Source: Roseofilum capinflatum BLCC-M114 (GTDB taxonomy: Bacteria; Cyanobacteriota; Cyanobacteriia; Cyanobacteriales; Desertifilaceae). Taken from it: a stretch of 64,000 nucleotides of DNA. This document shows, piece after piece, positions 17,389 through 26,904 of the stretch (positions are counted from its first letter, which is position 1; each line of letters begins with the position of its first letter). Below the pieces are notes generated by a model, which did no database searches, was not told the DNA's origin, and saw only the letters and a program-made list of their open reading frames with translations. The stretch is from positions 1 to 64,000 of the forward strand of contig NZ_JAQOSO010000009.1 of assembly GCF_030068505.1 (NCBI RefSeq), read 5' to 3'. Made by a program: the position numbers and the translations under genes.

Positions 17389-20300
17389 ATGGTCTGGAAA
17401 TTCTGTAGTCGGTTAATCAACCCACTTATTAATCGTCTGTCCCTACGAACTCTACTCACGGTTCCCTTTATCCTGCAATTGGGGGTAGTGACGGTAGTCA
17501 TTACCGGATTATCTTTCCGGAGTGGAAAAGAAGCAGTAGATGTTTTGGTCAAACAACTGGGACGGGAAACCAGCGATCGCATTGCCCAAACCTTAGCCAC
17601 CCAATTGGCCGCTCCCCATTCTGTGTATCAAACCATTCAAGGAGCCATTGACACCGATCAAATTGATATTACCAATTTCGATCAACTCCAATGTTATTTT
17701 CAACGCCTAGTTAAACAAGATAATGGCGTAGATTACTTACTCTTCGGTCGTCCCACTGGGGAAGTCTTAGCCGTTCAGAAGTTAGAGAATACAGAAACTA
17801 TCGTCAAAGTCCGGGAAGGTAGCATTCCAGAGAGAAAAACCTATCGCTTAGATGAAAACTGCGATCGTACAGAATTTTTAGGGAGTCAACCCTATGACAG
17901 TCGGCGGAGATCCTGGTATGCAACTGCCATAGAAAAACGCCAACCCACTTGGGGGTCGATCTCCATTTCTACTTATTCCTATGTCAACACAGATGAATAT
18001 TTCCTCTATGCTACTCCCGTCACTCCTGTGGCGCGACCAAACGGTGAAATTTTGGGAGTCTTGGGCGCAGAAATTACCTTAACTTATATTAACAAATTAC
18101 TCCAAGATTTACAAGTGAGTCCCTCTGGAATTGCCTTTATTGTCGATCAGTCAGGAGAATTAGTAGCCTCTTCAACCGAGGATCGTCTTTATCAATTGGA
18201 GCAAGACAAACCCCAAAGAATTAATGCCCTTAAAATCGCCAATCCTCTCATGCAAGAAACCAGCAAATATCTCCTCGATCGCTTTGGTTCTTGGCAAAAT
18301 TTGTTTAGTCCCAAGCAACTCCTATTTAAATATCAGGATCGCAATCACTTAGTTCATATTGCTCCCCTATCCGACAATCAAGGTTTAGATTGGTTAGTGA
18401 TTGTCGTAATTCCTGTATCCGATTATATGGGGCCAATTTACAGCAATCTTTACTATACTCTGATTCTCTGCTTAACTGCCTTATTAATTGCGAGTTTAAT
18501 GGGATTGATTACCGGAGAGCGGATCATTTATCCCATTAAACAACTGAATGAATCAGCTAAAGCAGTAGCTCAAGGAAAATGGAATAAGCGAGTCAGCTTA
18601 AGGCGATTTGATGAGCTGCGCGAATTAGCCGATTCGTTTAACCGCATGGCCGATCAAATTCAACGTTCGTTTTCAGATTTGGAGAAAAAAAATCAAGAAT
18701 TAGAACGGCTCGATCGCCTCAAAGATGATTTCTTGGCCAATACTTCCTATGAATTAAAAACACCCTTAAATGGAATGATTGGGTTAGCAGAATCGATTCT
18801 AGAGACGGCACAATATTCTTTGTCTGAACCCACAAAATTTAATTTATATCTGATCGTTTCCACTGGCAGGAGGTTGGGAAATTTAGTTAATAACATTTTA
18901 GATTTATCCCGTTTAAACTATCATGAATTAACCCTCAATCGTAAGGCTGTGGGGGTGCGAGAAATTGCTGAAGTCAGCTTAACTCAATGCTATCCCCTGA
19001 TTGGACATAAAAATATTCAAGTTTACAACCGAATTTCTGTTGATTTACCTCTGGCTTATGCGGACGAAAATCGGTTAGAACAAATTTTTTATGAATTAAT
19101 TAATAATGCGATTAAATTTACGGACACGGGAACGATCACCTTAAGTGCCGATTGCCATAACAACGATTTACAAATTACAGTTAACGATACAGGGATTGGC
19201 ATTCCTGAAGAGAAAATCGATCAAATCTTTAACTCATTTCAACCAGGGAATGAAAACAACCAGCAAATTTATGGCGGGATCGGATTAGGGTTGGCCTTAA
19301 CCAAATGTTTAATTGAATTGCATGGAGGACAGTTGCAAGTTCGATCGACTCTAGGATTAGGATCGAGTTTTATTTTTAGTTTACCTATTGCTGATTCAGT
19401 AGATACTCAGACGATAGAAGCGACGAAAATAAACCTTTCTTGCCGGGACAATTCTTGTTTAATGTATCAACCTTGGGAAATCCAAGATCATTACACAGAT
19501 CGATTCAAAATCTTGTTAGTAGATGATGAATTGCTCGATCTGCAATTTTATGCGACCTATCTTAATTCTAAAGAGTATGCCATTGTTGCGGCTCAAAGTG
19601 GCGAAGAAGCTTTACAGTTTTTAACGGAAGGATTTACCCCAGATTTAGCGATCGTTGATGTGATTATGCCTCGGATGACAGGTTATGAAGTAACTCGCCA
19701 AATTCGTCTGAGTAAAAGTCCGACAGAGTTACCGATTATTTTGTTAAGTACCAAGAATCAAGTTGCCGATCTGGTGATTGGTTTAGAGTTGGGAGCCAAT
19801 GATTATTTAACGAAACCGGTATCTAAGGATGAATTTTTGGCCCGAGTCAAGATGCATTTAAATCTTAAATCCTTGAAAGTGGAAAATCTGCGGTTAGCCA
19901 CGGAAGTGGAAATCACGAGCCGTTTGCAAAAAATGCTGTTGCCTAAAACAGAAGACTTACAGTTGATTGAGGATTTAGAGATCGCTGCTTTTATGGAAAC
20001 TGCCAATGAAGTCGGAGGAGATTATTATGATGTTTTTGCTCAACATCAAGGGGTGATGATCGGTATTGGGGATGTGACAGGGCATGGACTTGAAAGTGGT
20101 GTTTTGGCGATTATGGTACAAACGGCAATTCGATGTTTGAGTTATAGCAAGTTTACTGATATTAAGGATTTTTTTTCTGTCTTAAATCGGACAGTTTTAG
20201 ATAATATTGAGCGCATGAATTCTGATAAACACTTAACGTTGTCGGTGGTGGAATATAATCAGGGCATTCTCAAGATTAGTGGCCAACATGAATCCCTAAT

Positions 20301-20649
20301 TTTGGTGAGTTCCACTGGGGACGTGGACTGTATTGATACTCTAGATCTGGGATTTCCCATTGGTTTAGATCGGAATGTCGGGGGATTTTTTCATCAATTG
20401 GAATTGAGCTTAAAGTGTGGAGATGTGGCGGTATTGTATACGGATGGCATTACGGAAGCGGAAAATCTGGATAAGGTGCATTATGGGATCGATCGCCTCT
20501 GTGCCATCATTCAGCGCGATCGCCATCAGAGCGCTGATGAGATTAAAACCGCCATTATCGCCGATCTCAAGCACCATATTGGCACACAAAAGATCTATGA
20601 TGATATTACCCTGGTCGTCCTTAAGCGAAAAGATACAGCAGTTCCCTAA
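17389..20649 (+). CDS. Cache-HAMP-pseudo-histidine kinase-receiver-SpoIIE phosphatase
   Basis: A 1086-residue membrane sensor. Order: TM helix (about 22-43), periplasmic Cache domain (about 60-335, with WGSISISTYSYV), second TM (about 350-372), HAMP (about 374-425), coiled coil, HisKA-like helix (about 442-510), ATPase domain (NELINNAIKF-like N box, DTGIGIP, GGIGLGLAL), receiver domain (phosphoacceptor Asp757 in IVDVIMPRMTG, LTKPV) and a C-terminal PP2C/SpoIIE phosphatase (GGDYYDV with Asp878, GDVTGHG with Asp895, TDGITEAE with Asp1019). The HisKA motif reads NTSYELKTPLNG: the phosphoacceptor histidine is a tyrosine (Tyr454, codon TAT at 18748). It therefore cannot act as a normal autokinase, while ATP binding, receiver and phosphatase look intact. 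Likely target: an anti-sigma antagonist of the SpoIIAA type (inference). Confidence 0.9.
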   Translation: MVWKFCSRLINPLINRLSLRTLLTVPFILQLGVVTVVITGLSFRSGKEAVDVLVKQLGRETSDRIAQTLATQLAAPHSVYQTIQGAIDTDQIDITNFDQLQCYFQRLVKQDNGVDYLLFGRPTGEVLAVQKLENTETIVKVREGSIPERKTYRLDENCDRTEFLGSQPYDSRRRSWYATAIEKRQPTWGSISISTYSYVNTDEYFLYATPVTPVARPNGEILGVLGAEITLTYINKLLQDLQVSPSGIAFIVDQSGELVASSTEDRLYQLEQDKPQRINALKIANPLMQETSKYLLDRFGSWQNLFSPKQLLFKYQDRNHLVHIAPLSDNQGLDWLVIVVIPVSDYMGPIYSNLYYTLILCLTALLIASLMGLITGERIIYPIKQLNESAKAVAQGKWNKRVSLRRFDELRELADSFNRMADQIQRSFSDLEKKNQELERLDRLKDDFLANTSYELKTPLNGMIGLAESILETAQYSLSEPTKFNLYLIVSTGRRLGNLVNNILDLSRLNYHELTLNRKAVGVREIAEVSLTQCYPLIGHKNIQVYNRISVDLPLAYADENRLEQIFYELINNAIKFTDTGTITLSADCHNNDLQITVNDTGIGIPEEKIDQIFNSFQPGNENNQQIYGGIGLGLALTKCLIELHGGQLQVRSTLGLGSSFIFSLPIADSVDTQTIEATKINLSCRDNSCLMYQPWEIQDHYTDRFKILLVDDELLDLQFYATYLNSKEYAIVAAQSGEEALQFLTEGFTPDLAIVDVIMPRMTGYEVTRQIRLSKSPTELPIILLSTKNQVADLVIGLELGANDYLTKPVSKDEFLARVKMHLNLKSLKVENLRLATEVEITSRLQKMLLPKTEDLQLIEDLEIAAFMETANEVGGDYYDVFAQHQGVMIGIGDVTGHGLESGVLAIMVQTAIRCLSYSKFTDIKDFFSVLNRTVLDNIERMNSDKHLTLSVVEYNQGILKISGQHESLILVSSTGDVDCIDTLDLGFPIGLDRNVGGFFHQLELSLKCGDVAVLYTDGITEAENLDKVHYGIDRLCAIIQRDRHQSADEIKTAIIADLKHHIGTQKIYDDITLVVLKRKDTAVP

Positions 20650-20677
20650 AAGTTAATATCAATTCCTTGATTCAGGA

Positions 20678-20786
20678 TTACAGCACTTTGCTCTGTTATG
20701 GAATACAGGGTTGAACGCTCAAAACCTTTTTCAACAAGACTTTTGCCTTTTGCCTCTTGCCTTTTGCCTAGCGCGAAGCGCTGTAA
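20678..20786. repeat. MITE-like element, copy 2 (109 bp)
   Basis: It is nearly identical to 79..180, with one extra TTTTGCC heptad and one substitution (TTTTTC versus TTTTGC). Its right end overlaps the 3' end of pepP and supplies the last five sense codons and the stop. Confidence 0.75.
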
Positions 20787-22132
20787 TGCCCTTCCAGTTC
20801 TTCCGGCATTTTGGGAATGCCAGCCGTCAGCACTTCACACCCGGTTGCGGTGACTAAAACATCATCTTCGATGCGGACTCCGATACCGCGCCATTGGGGG
20901 GGGACTTCCGGTTGCTCTTCTGCGGGTTTAACCAAGGGGGCAATGTACATCCCTGGTTCTACGGTTAACACTTGACCCGGTTGTAGCAGTTGGGACTCTT
21001 CCTCATTTTGTTTATAGGCTCCCACATCATGGACATCTAGACCGAGCCAATGGCTGGTACGATGCATGTAATAGGGCTTATACTTGTTTTCCTTAATCAG
21101 TTCTTCCGGTTCTCCGACTAAAAAGCCTAATTCGATCATCCCTTCCACCAGCACTTGAACGGCGGTATCATGAACGGCGCTAAAGGGATTACCGGGTTTG
21201 ATTTGGGCGATCGCCTGCCGTTGGGCTTCCAGGACAATCTCATAAATCACCCGTTGTTCCATGCCATACTTGCCGCCTACGGGATAAGTCCGAGTAATAT
21301 CACCGTTGTAATAACCATAGGAACAGCCCGCATCAATCAGAAGTAAATCCCCCGCTTCTAGGGCGCGGGAATTTTCGATGTAATGGAGAACACAGGCATT
21401 GGGGCCAGAAGCCACAATGGACGGATAAGCCGGGCCAACCCCTCCACGACGACGGAAGAGGCGCTCCATTTCCGCTTGAATTTCATACTCATAAATACCC
21501 GGTTTAGCCATATCCCAGGCTAAATGGTGAGCTTCTACAGAAATAGCGATCGCCTTACGCATCAGCTCCAATTCCGTCTCACTCTTCACCAAGCGTAGGG
21601 GATGCAACAGAGTCATCGGGTCTTCGAGAGCTGTGGGGCCAAACCCTTTTTTTGGGTATTGCCTCAGTAACGATTGCCACTGCTTCAAAAGGGTCTGATT
21701 AAACGTTTCGTCGATGCCAAAGTGATAGTACAGGCGATCGGCTTTCGCCAAATATTGGGGTAATTTTTCCTCCAACTCCCCAATAGGATAGGCTTCATCC
21801 GCACCATAAACCGCCTTCGCATCCTCGACTCCGACGCGGTAACCGCTCCAAACCTCCTTCTCCCACTCCTTCGGTTGCACAAACAAAATAAACCGGTGTT
21901 CCTCATGGTGAGGCGCTAAAACCGCCACCGCTTCCGGTTCGTTAAACCCCGTCAGATAGAAAAAATCGCTCTCTTGGCGAAAAGGATGCTCCACATCCCG
22001 GTGCATCACCGCTAGGGGAGCGCTGCGAAAAATGGCTGTACTGGTTGGCATTTTCGCCATTACTCGTTCCCGACGTTGGCGATATTCGTCTTGCAGGTGT
22101 ACGGAAACGGCCTCGGAGAGGGATGAAACCAC
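20768..22132 (-). CDS. pepP: Xaa-Pro aminopeptidase (aminopeptidase P)
   Basis: A 454-residue dinuclear metallopeptidase that removes N-terminal residues preceding proline. An N-terminal creatinase-like domain (about 1-170) is followed by the pita-bread catalytic domain. Metal ligands are visible: two Asp in DAGCSYGYYNGDITRTYPV, His in SHWLGLDVHDVG, Glu in TVEPGMYI and Glu in GVRIEDDV. The start is GTG 22132, with AGGAGG 10 nt upstream. The final residues HYSASR and the stop are encoded by the right end of the MITE-like repeat at 20678..20786, so the natural C-terminus may have been altered. Confidence 0.93.
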   Translation of the reverse strand: MVSSLSEAVSVHLQDEYRQRRERVMAKMPTSTAIFRSAPLAVMHRDVEHPFRQESDFFYLTGFNEPEAVAVLAPHHEEHRFILFVQPKEWEKEVWSGYRVGVEDAKAVYGADEAYPIGELEEKLPQYLAKADRLYYHFGIDETFNQTLLKQWQSLLRQYPKKGFGPTALEDPMTLLHPLRLVKSETELELMRKAIAISVEAHHLAWDMAKPGIYEYEIQAEMERLFRRRGGVGPAYPSIVASGPNACVLHYIENSRALEAGDLLLIDAGCSYGYYNGDITRTYPVGGKYGMEQRVIYEIVLEAQRQAIAQIKPGNPFSAVHDTAVQVLVEGMIELGFLVGEPEELIKENKYKPYYMHRTSHWLGLDVHDVGAYKQNEEESQLLQPGQVLTVEPGMYIAPLVKPAEEQPEVPPQWRGIGVRIEDDVLVTATGCEVLTAGIPKMPEELEGHYSASR

Positions 22133-22216
22133 GCGAATTGAACCTCCTGTGATGATTCAGTTAAATATTGACTCTTTGCAATTGATTACATCTTATAGCG
22201 GTTTCTGCCGATAGAC

Positions 22217-22723
22217 TTAAAATAGTGAATTCATTAAAGCAGTTAATCCCCAGAGCAGGAACAGGCCAAAACTGGTAATACCGACAACGATCAGGGCTAA
22301 AATGAGAATCATGACAATAATAAATCCGCGATCGGCTGCTTCACTGGATTTAGGCGCTTGTAAATGTTCTTCGAGTAATTGCATATTCATGGCGTTGGCT
22401 TTCCAGGTCAGATCGAAAATATCACCTAAAACGGGGACAATTCCCGTCAGGGTATCGATGAGGATATTCATCACCATGCGTCCTAGAGTTTCTTTGGGTA
22501 ATCGAAACCGGGTCGCCTCTAGGACAATATAAGCCGATAAAATGGCGCTCACCATATCTCCACCCCCAGGAATTAAGCCAATAATTGGATCGAGTCCCAC
22601 GCGGTAATTTAAGCCCGGAATCGGCAGAGCGTTATCCAAGAGTTGACTTAAACGCCGCAAACGTTGAATCCGATACAGTTTGCTTCCCTGTTCTCTTTCT
22701 GGTTCCCGATTCCTGTCTTCCAT
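22217..22723 (-). CDS. DUF4112 membrane protein
   Basis: A 168-residue protein with the DUF4112 signature: LDPIIGLIPGGGDMVSAILS and PVLGDIFDLTWKANAMN, then a strongly hydrophobic C-terminal helix (about 130-165). The function of the family is unknown. The gene lies 26 bp from the TPR-protein gene on the same strand, so the two may be co-transcribed. Confidence 0.85.
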   Translation of the reverse strand: MEDRNREPEREQGSKLYRIQRLRRLSQLLDNALPIPGLNYRVGLDPIIGLIPGGGDMVSAILSAYIVLEATRFRLPKETLGRMVMNILIDTLTGIVPVLGDIFDLTWKANAMNMQLLEEHLQAPKSSEAADRGFIIVMILILALIVVGITSFGLFLLWGLTALMNSLF

Positions 22724-22748
22724 GATGAATCCATAATGAAGTTTTATT

Positions 22749-23717
22749 TTAATCTAAAGAGGGTAAACGTTCTGGCCCCCAGATTTGATTGCCTTCTTTA
22801 ATGGGGTCGCGTAGAGCATCACAGTTGCGCGGTTTTTGGTCAAGTTTACGCTGATTTTGGCAGGATTCAAAAAAGATTTGGGCGACTAAATATTTGGGTA
22901 AAATTTGTGGCCGAGATAAGGCCTGATTGAAAAAACCTTGGGCGGCTTGCCATTGTTCGAGTTCTTTGAGAATCTGGGCTTTGAGATAATGGACTTCGGG
23001 ATGATTGGGGGTCGCAGTTAAGGCTAAATTAACATATTCGAGGGCGTTGGAGTAGTCGCCTAAATCGCGATAGGCCATGGCAATGCCACGATAGGCCAGA
23101 TACTGGGGACGGGCAAGGTTTTCTAAACGGGCGATCGCCTGTTGAGGATCGGCAAAGGGTAAATTTACGGCTAACATCAAGTCCATATATCCCTTAATTA
23201 AATTCAACTCTGGATCGTCAGACTGAATCCGTTCAGCTTCCTTGATAAACTTCAGTACCTCCTGTAACTGATTTAATGCTTGAGGCGCTCCCCTCACTGG
23301 CCCATCTTTAGCCAAGGCATAACCCCCTTCCATAAAATGGCCCACTGCCATATACACATTGCCCCGTAAGGGGTTCTCTTCTACTAAAGCCTTGGCCACT
23401 TCACGGGTTTGGGTGGCATACTCTCCCAATTGCTCCCAATCTTGGTCAATATAGGCCATAGAAGCAATCATGGCATACACCAAAGGATCGTCAGCCTCTG
23501 TCTGTCTGGCTTGTTGTAGATACTGTTGCCCTTGGGGATAATCTCCACCAATAAAAATCGCCTTAAATGCAGCTTCGGTATGGTCGCCAATGGGCTGGGG
23601 ATTTTGTTCGCGGAAGGGATCGCCCGCTTGTAGGGCAGGGGTAAAAAAGCTCAGGTGCAGGCAACTGGCGATCGCCAAACCGGAGCAAAATTGAAAGAGG
23701 TTAAGCCGGTTTTTCAT
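22749..23717 (-). CDS. Secreted TPR-repeat protein (Sll0314/Alr1253 family)
   Basis: A 322-residue protein with an N-terminal signal peptide (NRLNLFQFCSGLAIASCLHL, cleavage around ALQAG), then helical TPR-like repeats (GDYSNALEYVNLALTATPNH followed by PEVHYLKAQILKELEQWQAA). It matches the cyanobacterial Sll0314/Alr1253 TPR family. It is probably a periplasmic protein-interaction scaffold; the partners are unknown. Confidence 0.8.
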   Translation of the reverse strand: MKNRLNLFQFCSGLAIASCLHLSFFTPALQAGDPFREQNPQPIGDHTEAAFKAIFIGGDYPQGQQYLQQARQTEADDPLVYAMIASMAYIDQDWEQLGEYATQTREVAKALVEENPLRGNVYMAVGHFMEGGYALAKDGPVRGAPQALNQLQEVLKFIKEAERIQSDDPELNLIKGYMDLMLAVNLPFADPQQAIARLENLARPQYLAYRGIAMAYRDLGDYSNALEYVNLALTATPNHPEVHYLKAQILKELEQWQAAQGFFNQALSRPQILPKYLVAQIFFESCQNQRKLDQKPRNCDALRDPIKEGNQIWGPERLPSLD

Positions 23718-23816
23718 AGGAGTTTAACGGAACAGCAATCCGTTGTGTTCTAGTCCGATAGTATACTCGATATGATGATGCATCTTTCATGAAAAGTTCC
23801 CATTCCCCTATCCCCC

Positions 23817-24449
23817 ATGCTCTATCTGAAAAACTTAACGTATCATCCCCCAGCGATTCCCGATCCGGTTCTCAAGGCCATTAACTTAGAATTGGGGCCC
23901 CAAGAATTGGGATTAATTATTGGCCCTAGTGGCTCCGGAAAAAGTACCCTGATGGAAATTTTGGCGGGTTTAGTTTATCCCACGGCGGGAGAAATTCGCT
24001 GGCGCGAGCAAGTGTTGATTGCTGAGGATATGCAACAATTGGCGGGATTAGTGTTTCAGTTTCCCGAACGGCATTTTTGCGGCAGTACGATTCTGGACGA
24101 GTTGCGCTTGGGTCATCCAGAGTTAGATTTAGATCGGGTGAAGGAAGCGTTGATGGAGGTGGGGTTAGATCATCTATCGTTGCAAACTTCTCCCCATGCT
24201 CTCAGTGGAGGTCAACAGCGCCGTTTGGCGTTGGCAGTGCAGCTTATCCGTCAACCGAGTATTTTAATGTTGGATGAACCGACGGCGGGTTTAGATTGGT
24301 CGATGCGTCGGCAATTGGTGCAATTGTTGGCTAAGATTAAGTCCCATTGGACGTTGATGATTGTTACCCACGATCCCGATGAGTTGGTGAGTTTAGCCGA
24401 TCGCTCTTGGCATTTAAATCAGGGAGAGTTAACGGCGGTCAAGCTCTAG
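23817..24449 (+). CDS. ABC transporter ATPase, ECF-type (EcfA/CbiO-like)
   Basis: A 210-residue ATPase subunit: Walker A GPSGSGKSTL, a Q loop in FQFPERHFCGSTILDEL typical of energy-coupling-factor ATPases, signature LSGGQQRR, Walker B ILMLDEPTAGLD, H loop VTHDPDEL. It lacks the longer C-terminus of import ATPases. No transmembrane EcfT or substrate-binding S component is adjacent, so the substrate (vitamin or metal ion) is unknown. It lies 45 bp upstream of rsmG. Confidence 0.85.
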   Translation: MLYLKNLTYHPPAIPDPVLKAINLELGPQELGLIIGPSGSGKSTLMEILAGLVYPTAGEIRWREQVLIAEDMQQLAGLVFQFPERHFCGSTILDELRLGHPELDLDRVKEALMEVGLDHLSLQTSPHALSGGQQRRLALAVQLIRQPSILMLDEPTAGLDWSMRRQLVQLLAKIKSHWTLMIVTHDPDELVSLADRSWHLNQGELTAVKL

Positions 24450-24493
24450 AATGGCGATCGCGATCGTGATAAGCTGCTGGTGAACAGAGCAAA

Positions 24494-25255
24494 ATGTTTA
24501 GGTGTGGTGCGATCGCAGTGTTAGAGGTTTCCCAATCTATTCCTTCCTTACCTCCTTCTCTGGAGATTTGGCAACAGACCATGAATTGGCAACCCACCCC
24601 CAGCCAACTCAACCAATTCCAGCAGCTCTATGGCTTAATTTTAGCCGGGAATCGCCACATGAATTTAACCCGCATTACGGAGCCAACGGAGTTTTGGGAA
24701 AAACATTTATGGGACTCCCTTCGCCCTCTAGCCTTTTGTCTCTCTTCGCCTGAAGCGCCAGATGTCCCCCTCCAACCTTGGCCCAAGGATCGACCCTTGC
24801 GAGGTCTGGATATTGGCACAGGGGGCGGTTTTCCGGGGCTTCCGGTGGCCTTTGCGTTGGGATCTGGATATCCACAGTTAGAGTTAACATTGCTCGATAG
24901 TACCCAGAAGAAGATCTTGTTTTTAGAAGAGGCGATCGCCACCCTAAATTTACCCCATGTCAAGGCTCAGGCCGGTAGAGCCGAACAAATCCATCATCAA
25001 CCGGACTATCATCAACAGTATGATTTTTGTTTAATCCGAGCCGTTGCCAAAGCTGAAGTTTGTTTACAGTATGCCTTTCCCTTTTTGAAACCGGGAGGTT
25101 TGGTCATTTTATATCGAGGGCGTTGGAGTCTGGAAGAAGAAAAACTCCTCCAGCAAACCCTACGCAGTTTAAGGGGACAGTTAACCTGGATTGATGCCTT
25201 TGTAACTCCCTTAAGCCAAGCTACGCGCCACTGTGTTTATGTGCGTAAGCAATAA
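24494..25255 (+). CDS. rsmG: 16S rRNA (guanine527-N7)-methyltransferase RsmG
   Basis: A SAM-dependent methyltransferase that modifies G527 of 16S rRNA. It has the family start region WQPTPSQLNQFQQLYGLI, NLTRI, EFWEKHLWDSL, the SAM loop GLDIGTGGGFPGLPVA, and the DFCLIRAVAK and PGGLVILYRG motifs. The start is uncertain: ATG 24494 gives 253 residues, and a GTG at 24518 would give an N-terminus closer to other cyanobacterial RsmG proteins. Neither has a strong ribosome-binding site. Confidence 0.93.
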   Translation: MFRCGAIAVLEVSQSIPSLPPSLEIWQQTMNWQPTPSQLNQFQQLYGLILAGNRHMNLTRITEPTEFWEKHLWDSLRPLAFCLSSPEAPDVPLQPWPKDRPLRGLDIGTGGGFPGLPVAFALGSGYPQLELTLLDSTQKKILFLEEAIATLNLPHVKAQAGRAEQIHHQPDYHQQYDFCLIRAVAKAEVCLQYAFPFLKPGGLVILYRGRWSLEEEKLLQQTLRSLRGQLTWIDAFVTPLSQATRHCVYVRKQ

Positions 25256-25305
25256 GTATATCGCCAACCTCAATCAGTGATAAACCACTGCCCCTCATCC
25301 CCCTA

Positions 25306-25356
25306 CCCCCTTCTCCCGCAGGCGCTGCCCTGAGCGAAGTCGAAGGGAGAAGGGGG
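25306..25356. terminator. Inverted repeat downstream of rsmG
   Basis: Perfect 12-bp arms CCCCCTTCTCCC and GGGAGAAGGGGG separated by 27 nt. It lacks a T run, so it may be a dispersed repeat acting as a barrier rather than a classical terminator. Confidence 0.45.
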
Positions 25357-25406
25357 TTGAACCCAGCAAGAAAGGCTATAAATAAACCACCTGAATCATC
25401 TGCCCT

Positions 25407-26888
25407 ATGCTGTTCAATTCCTATATTTTTATTTTCCTCTTTTTACCCCTAACTTTAACCGTCTGGATCGGCTTAAATCGGTTTAAGCTGATTCAAGCCA
25501 GTCGGGTATGGTTAACCGTTGCCTCCTTAGTGTTTTATGGCTATTGGAATATTGCCTACTTGCCTCTGCTGTTGCTTTCCGTGGGGTTTAATTATCAAAT
25601 GGGGAAAGCGATCGCCCAAAGTCAACCTCAAACGAAATCCGCTAAAACCCTTCTCTGGATTGGCATTGGAGTTAATTTAGTCCTGATTGGATATTACAAA
25701 TATGCCCATTTTTTGGTCAATTCGGTCAACTCAATTCTGCCCACCCATCTCTCCATTCCCGACATTATTCTGCCCTTAGCTATCTCCTTTTATACCTTTA
25801 CCCAGATTGCTTATCTAGTCGATGCCTATCGAGGAGAAACCCAAGCCCTAAACTACGATCCCTTAACCTATGGCCTATTTGTCATCTTTTTTCCCCAACT
25901 GATTGCCGGGCCAATTTTACGACACAATCAACTCATTCCCCAGTTTCGCGCTCTCAAAACCTACATTTTCTGCTACGAAAACTTCACCCAAGGGTGTGTC
26001 TTATTTAGCCTAGGTTTGTGTAAAAAAGTCTTAATTGCCGATCGCCTCTCCCTCTGGGTAGCTCCTGTCTTCGATCATGCTAGTGAAGTCACCTTTCTAG
26101 AAGCCTGGGTTGGCGTATTGAGTTATACCTATCAACTCTACTTTGACTTCTCTGGCTACTCCGATATGGCGATCGCATTAGGACTCCTATTTAACATTCA
26201 TCTTCCCATTAACTTTAACTCCCCCTACAAAGCCACCTCCATCCGCGACTTTTGGCAACGTTGGCATATCACCCTATCCCATTTCTTACGAGACTACCTT
26301 TACATCCCCCTAGGAGGCAACCGAAAAGGCGAAATTCGCCACTATACCCATTTAATCATCACCATGCTACTCGGCGGACTCTGGCATGGTGCAGGTTGGA
26401 CGTATGTCATCTGGGGAGGACTCCATGGAGTCTATCTCTGTATTAATCATCTCTGGCGCAAACTCAACCTCATCTTACCCCAACTTCTCTCCTGGGCGAT
26501 CGCCTTCCTCTCTGTTATGATTGCCTGGGTCATCTTTAGAGCCAAAACCCTCCCTGATAGCCTCACCCTCTTACAAACCATGAGCGGCGTAAACGGCATC
26601 ATCTTACCCACTAATTCCTTAGACAACATCCCATTCTTGACTCCATTTAACATCACCTTTCAATCCTGGTACTCCTTTAACTATTTACCCGAATTTTGGC
26701 AAAGCCAAAGCTTACCCTTCCTGATTCTCTTCTGCCTCACCTTAGCCGTTAAATATTGCCCCAACACTCAAGAACTAATGGCTAAATTTAAACTCAATGC
26801 TTACTGGGCAACCGGCGTAGGACTGCTAACCGCAATCGCCCTATTGTCCCTGAATCGAGTTTCCGAGTTTCTCTATTTCCAATTTTAG
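25407..26888 (+). CDS. MBOAT-family O-acyltransferase (AlgI-like)
   Basis: A 493-residue membrane acyltransferase with about eleven hydrophobic helices. The MBOAT hallmark is in GGLWHGAGWTYVIWGGLHG, with the likely catalytic His followed by the second His; NFNSPYKATSIRDFWQRWHI is the conserved AlgI/DltB-type loop. It should acetylate a sugar polymer or lipid at the membrane, working with an SGNH-type partner. The next gene (17 bp downstream) is such a candidate. Confidence 0.9.
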   Translation: MLFNSYIFIFLFLPLTLTVWIGLNRFKLIQASRVWLTVASLVFYGYWNIAYLPLLLLSVGFNYQMGKAIAQSQPQTKSAKTLLWIGIGVNLVLIGYYKYAHFLVNSVNSILPTHLSIPDIILPLAISFYTFTQIAYLVDAYRGETQALNYDPLTYGLFVIFFPQLIAGPILRHNQLIPQFRALKTYIFCYENFTQGCVLFSLGLCKKVLIADRLSLWVAPVFDHASEVTFLEAWVGVLSYTYQLYFDFSGYSDMAIALGLLFNIHLPINFNSPYKATSIRDFWQRWHITLSHFLRDYLYIPLGGNRKGEIRHYTHLIITMLLGGLWHGAGWTYVIWGGLHGVYLCINHLWRKLNLILPQLLSWAIAFLSVMIAWVIFRAKTLPDSLTLLQTMSGVNGIILPTNSLDNIPFLTPFNITFQSWYSFNYLPEFWQSQSLPFLILFCLTLAVKYCPNTQELMAKFKLNAYWATGVGLLTAIALLSLNRVSEFLYFQF

Positions 26889-26904
26889 CATTAGGAGAAA
26901 AACC

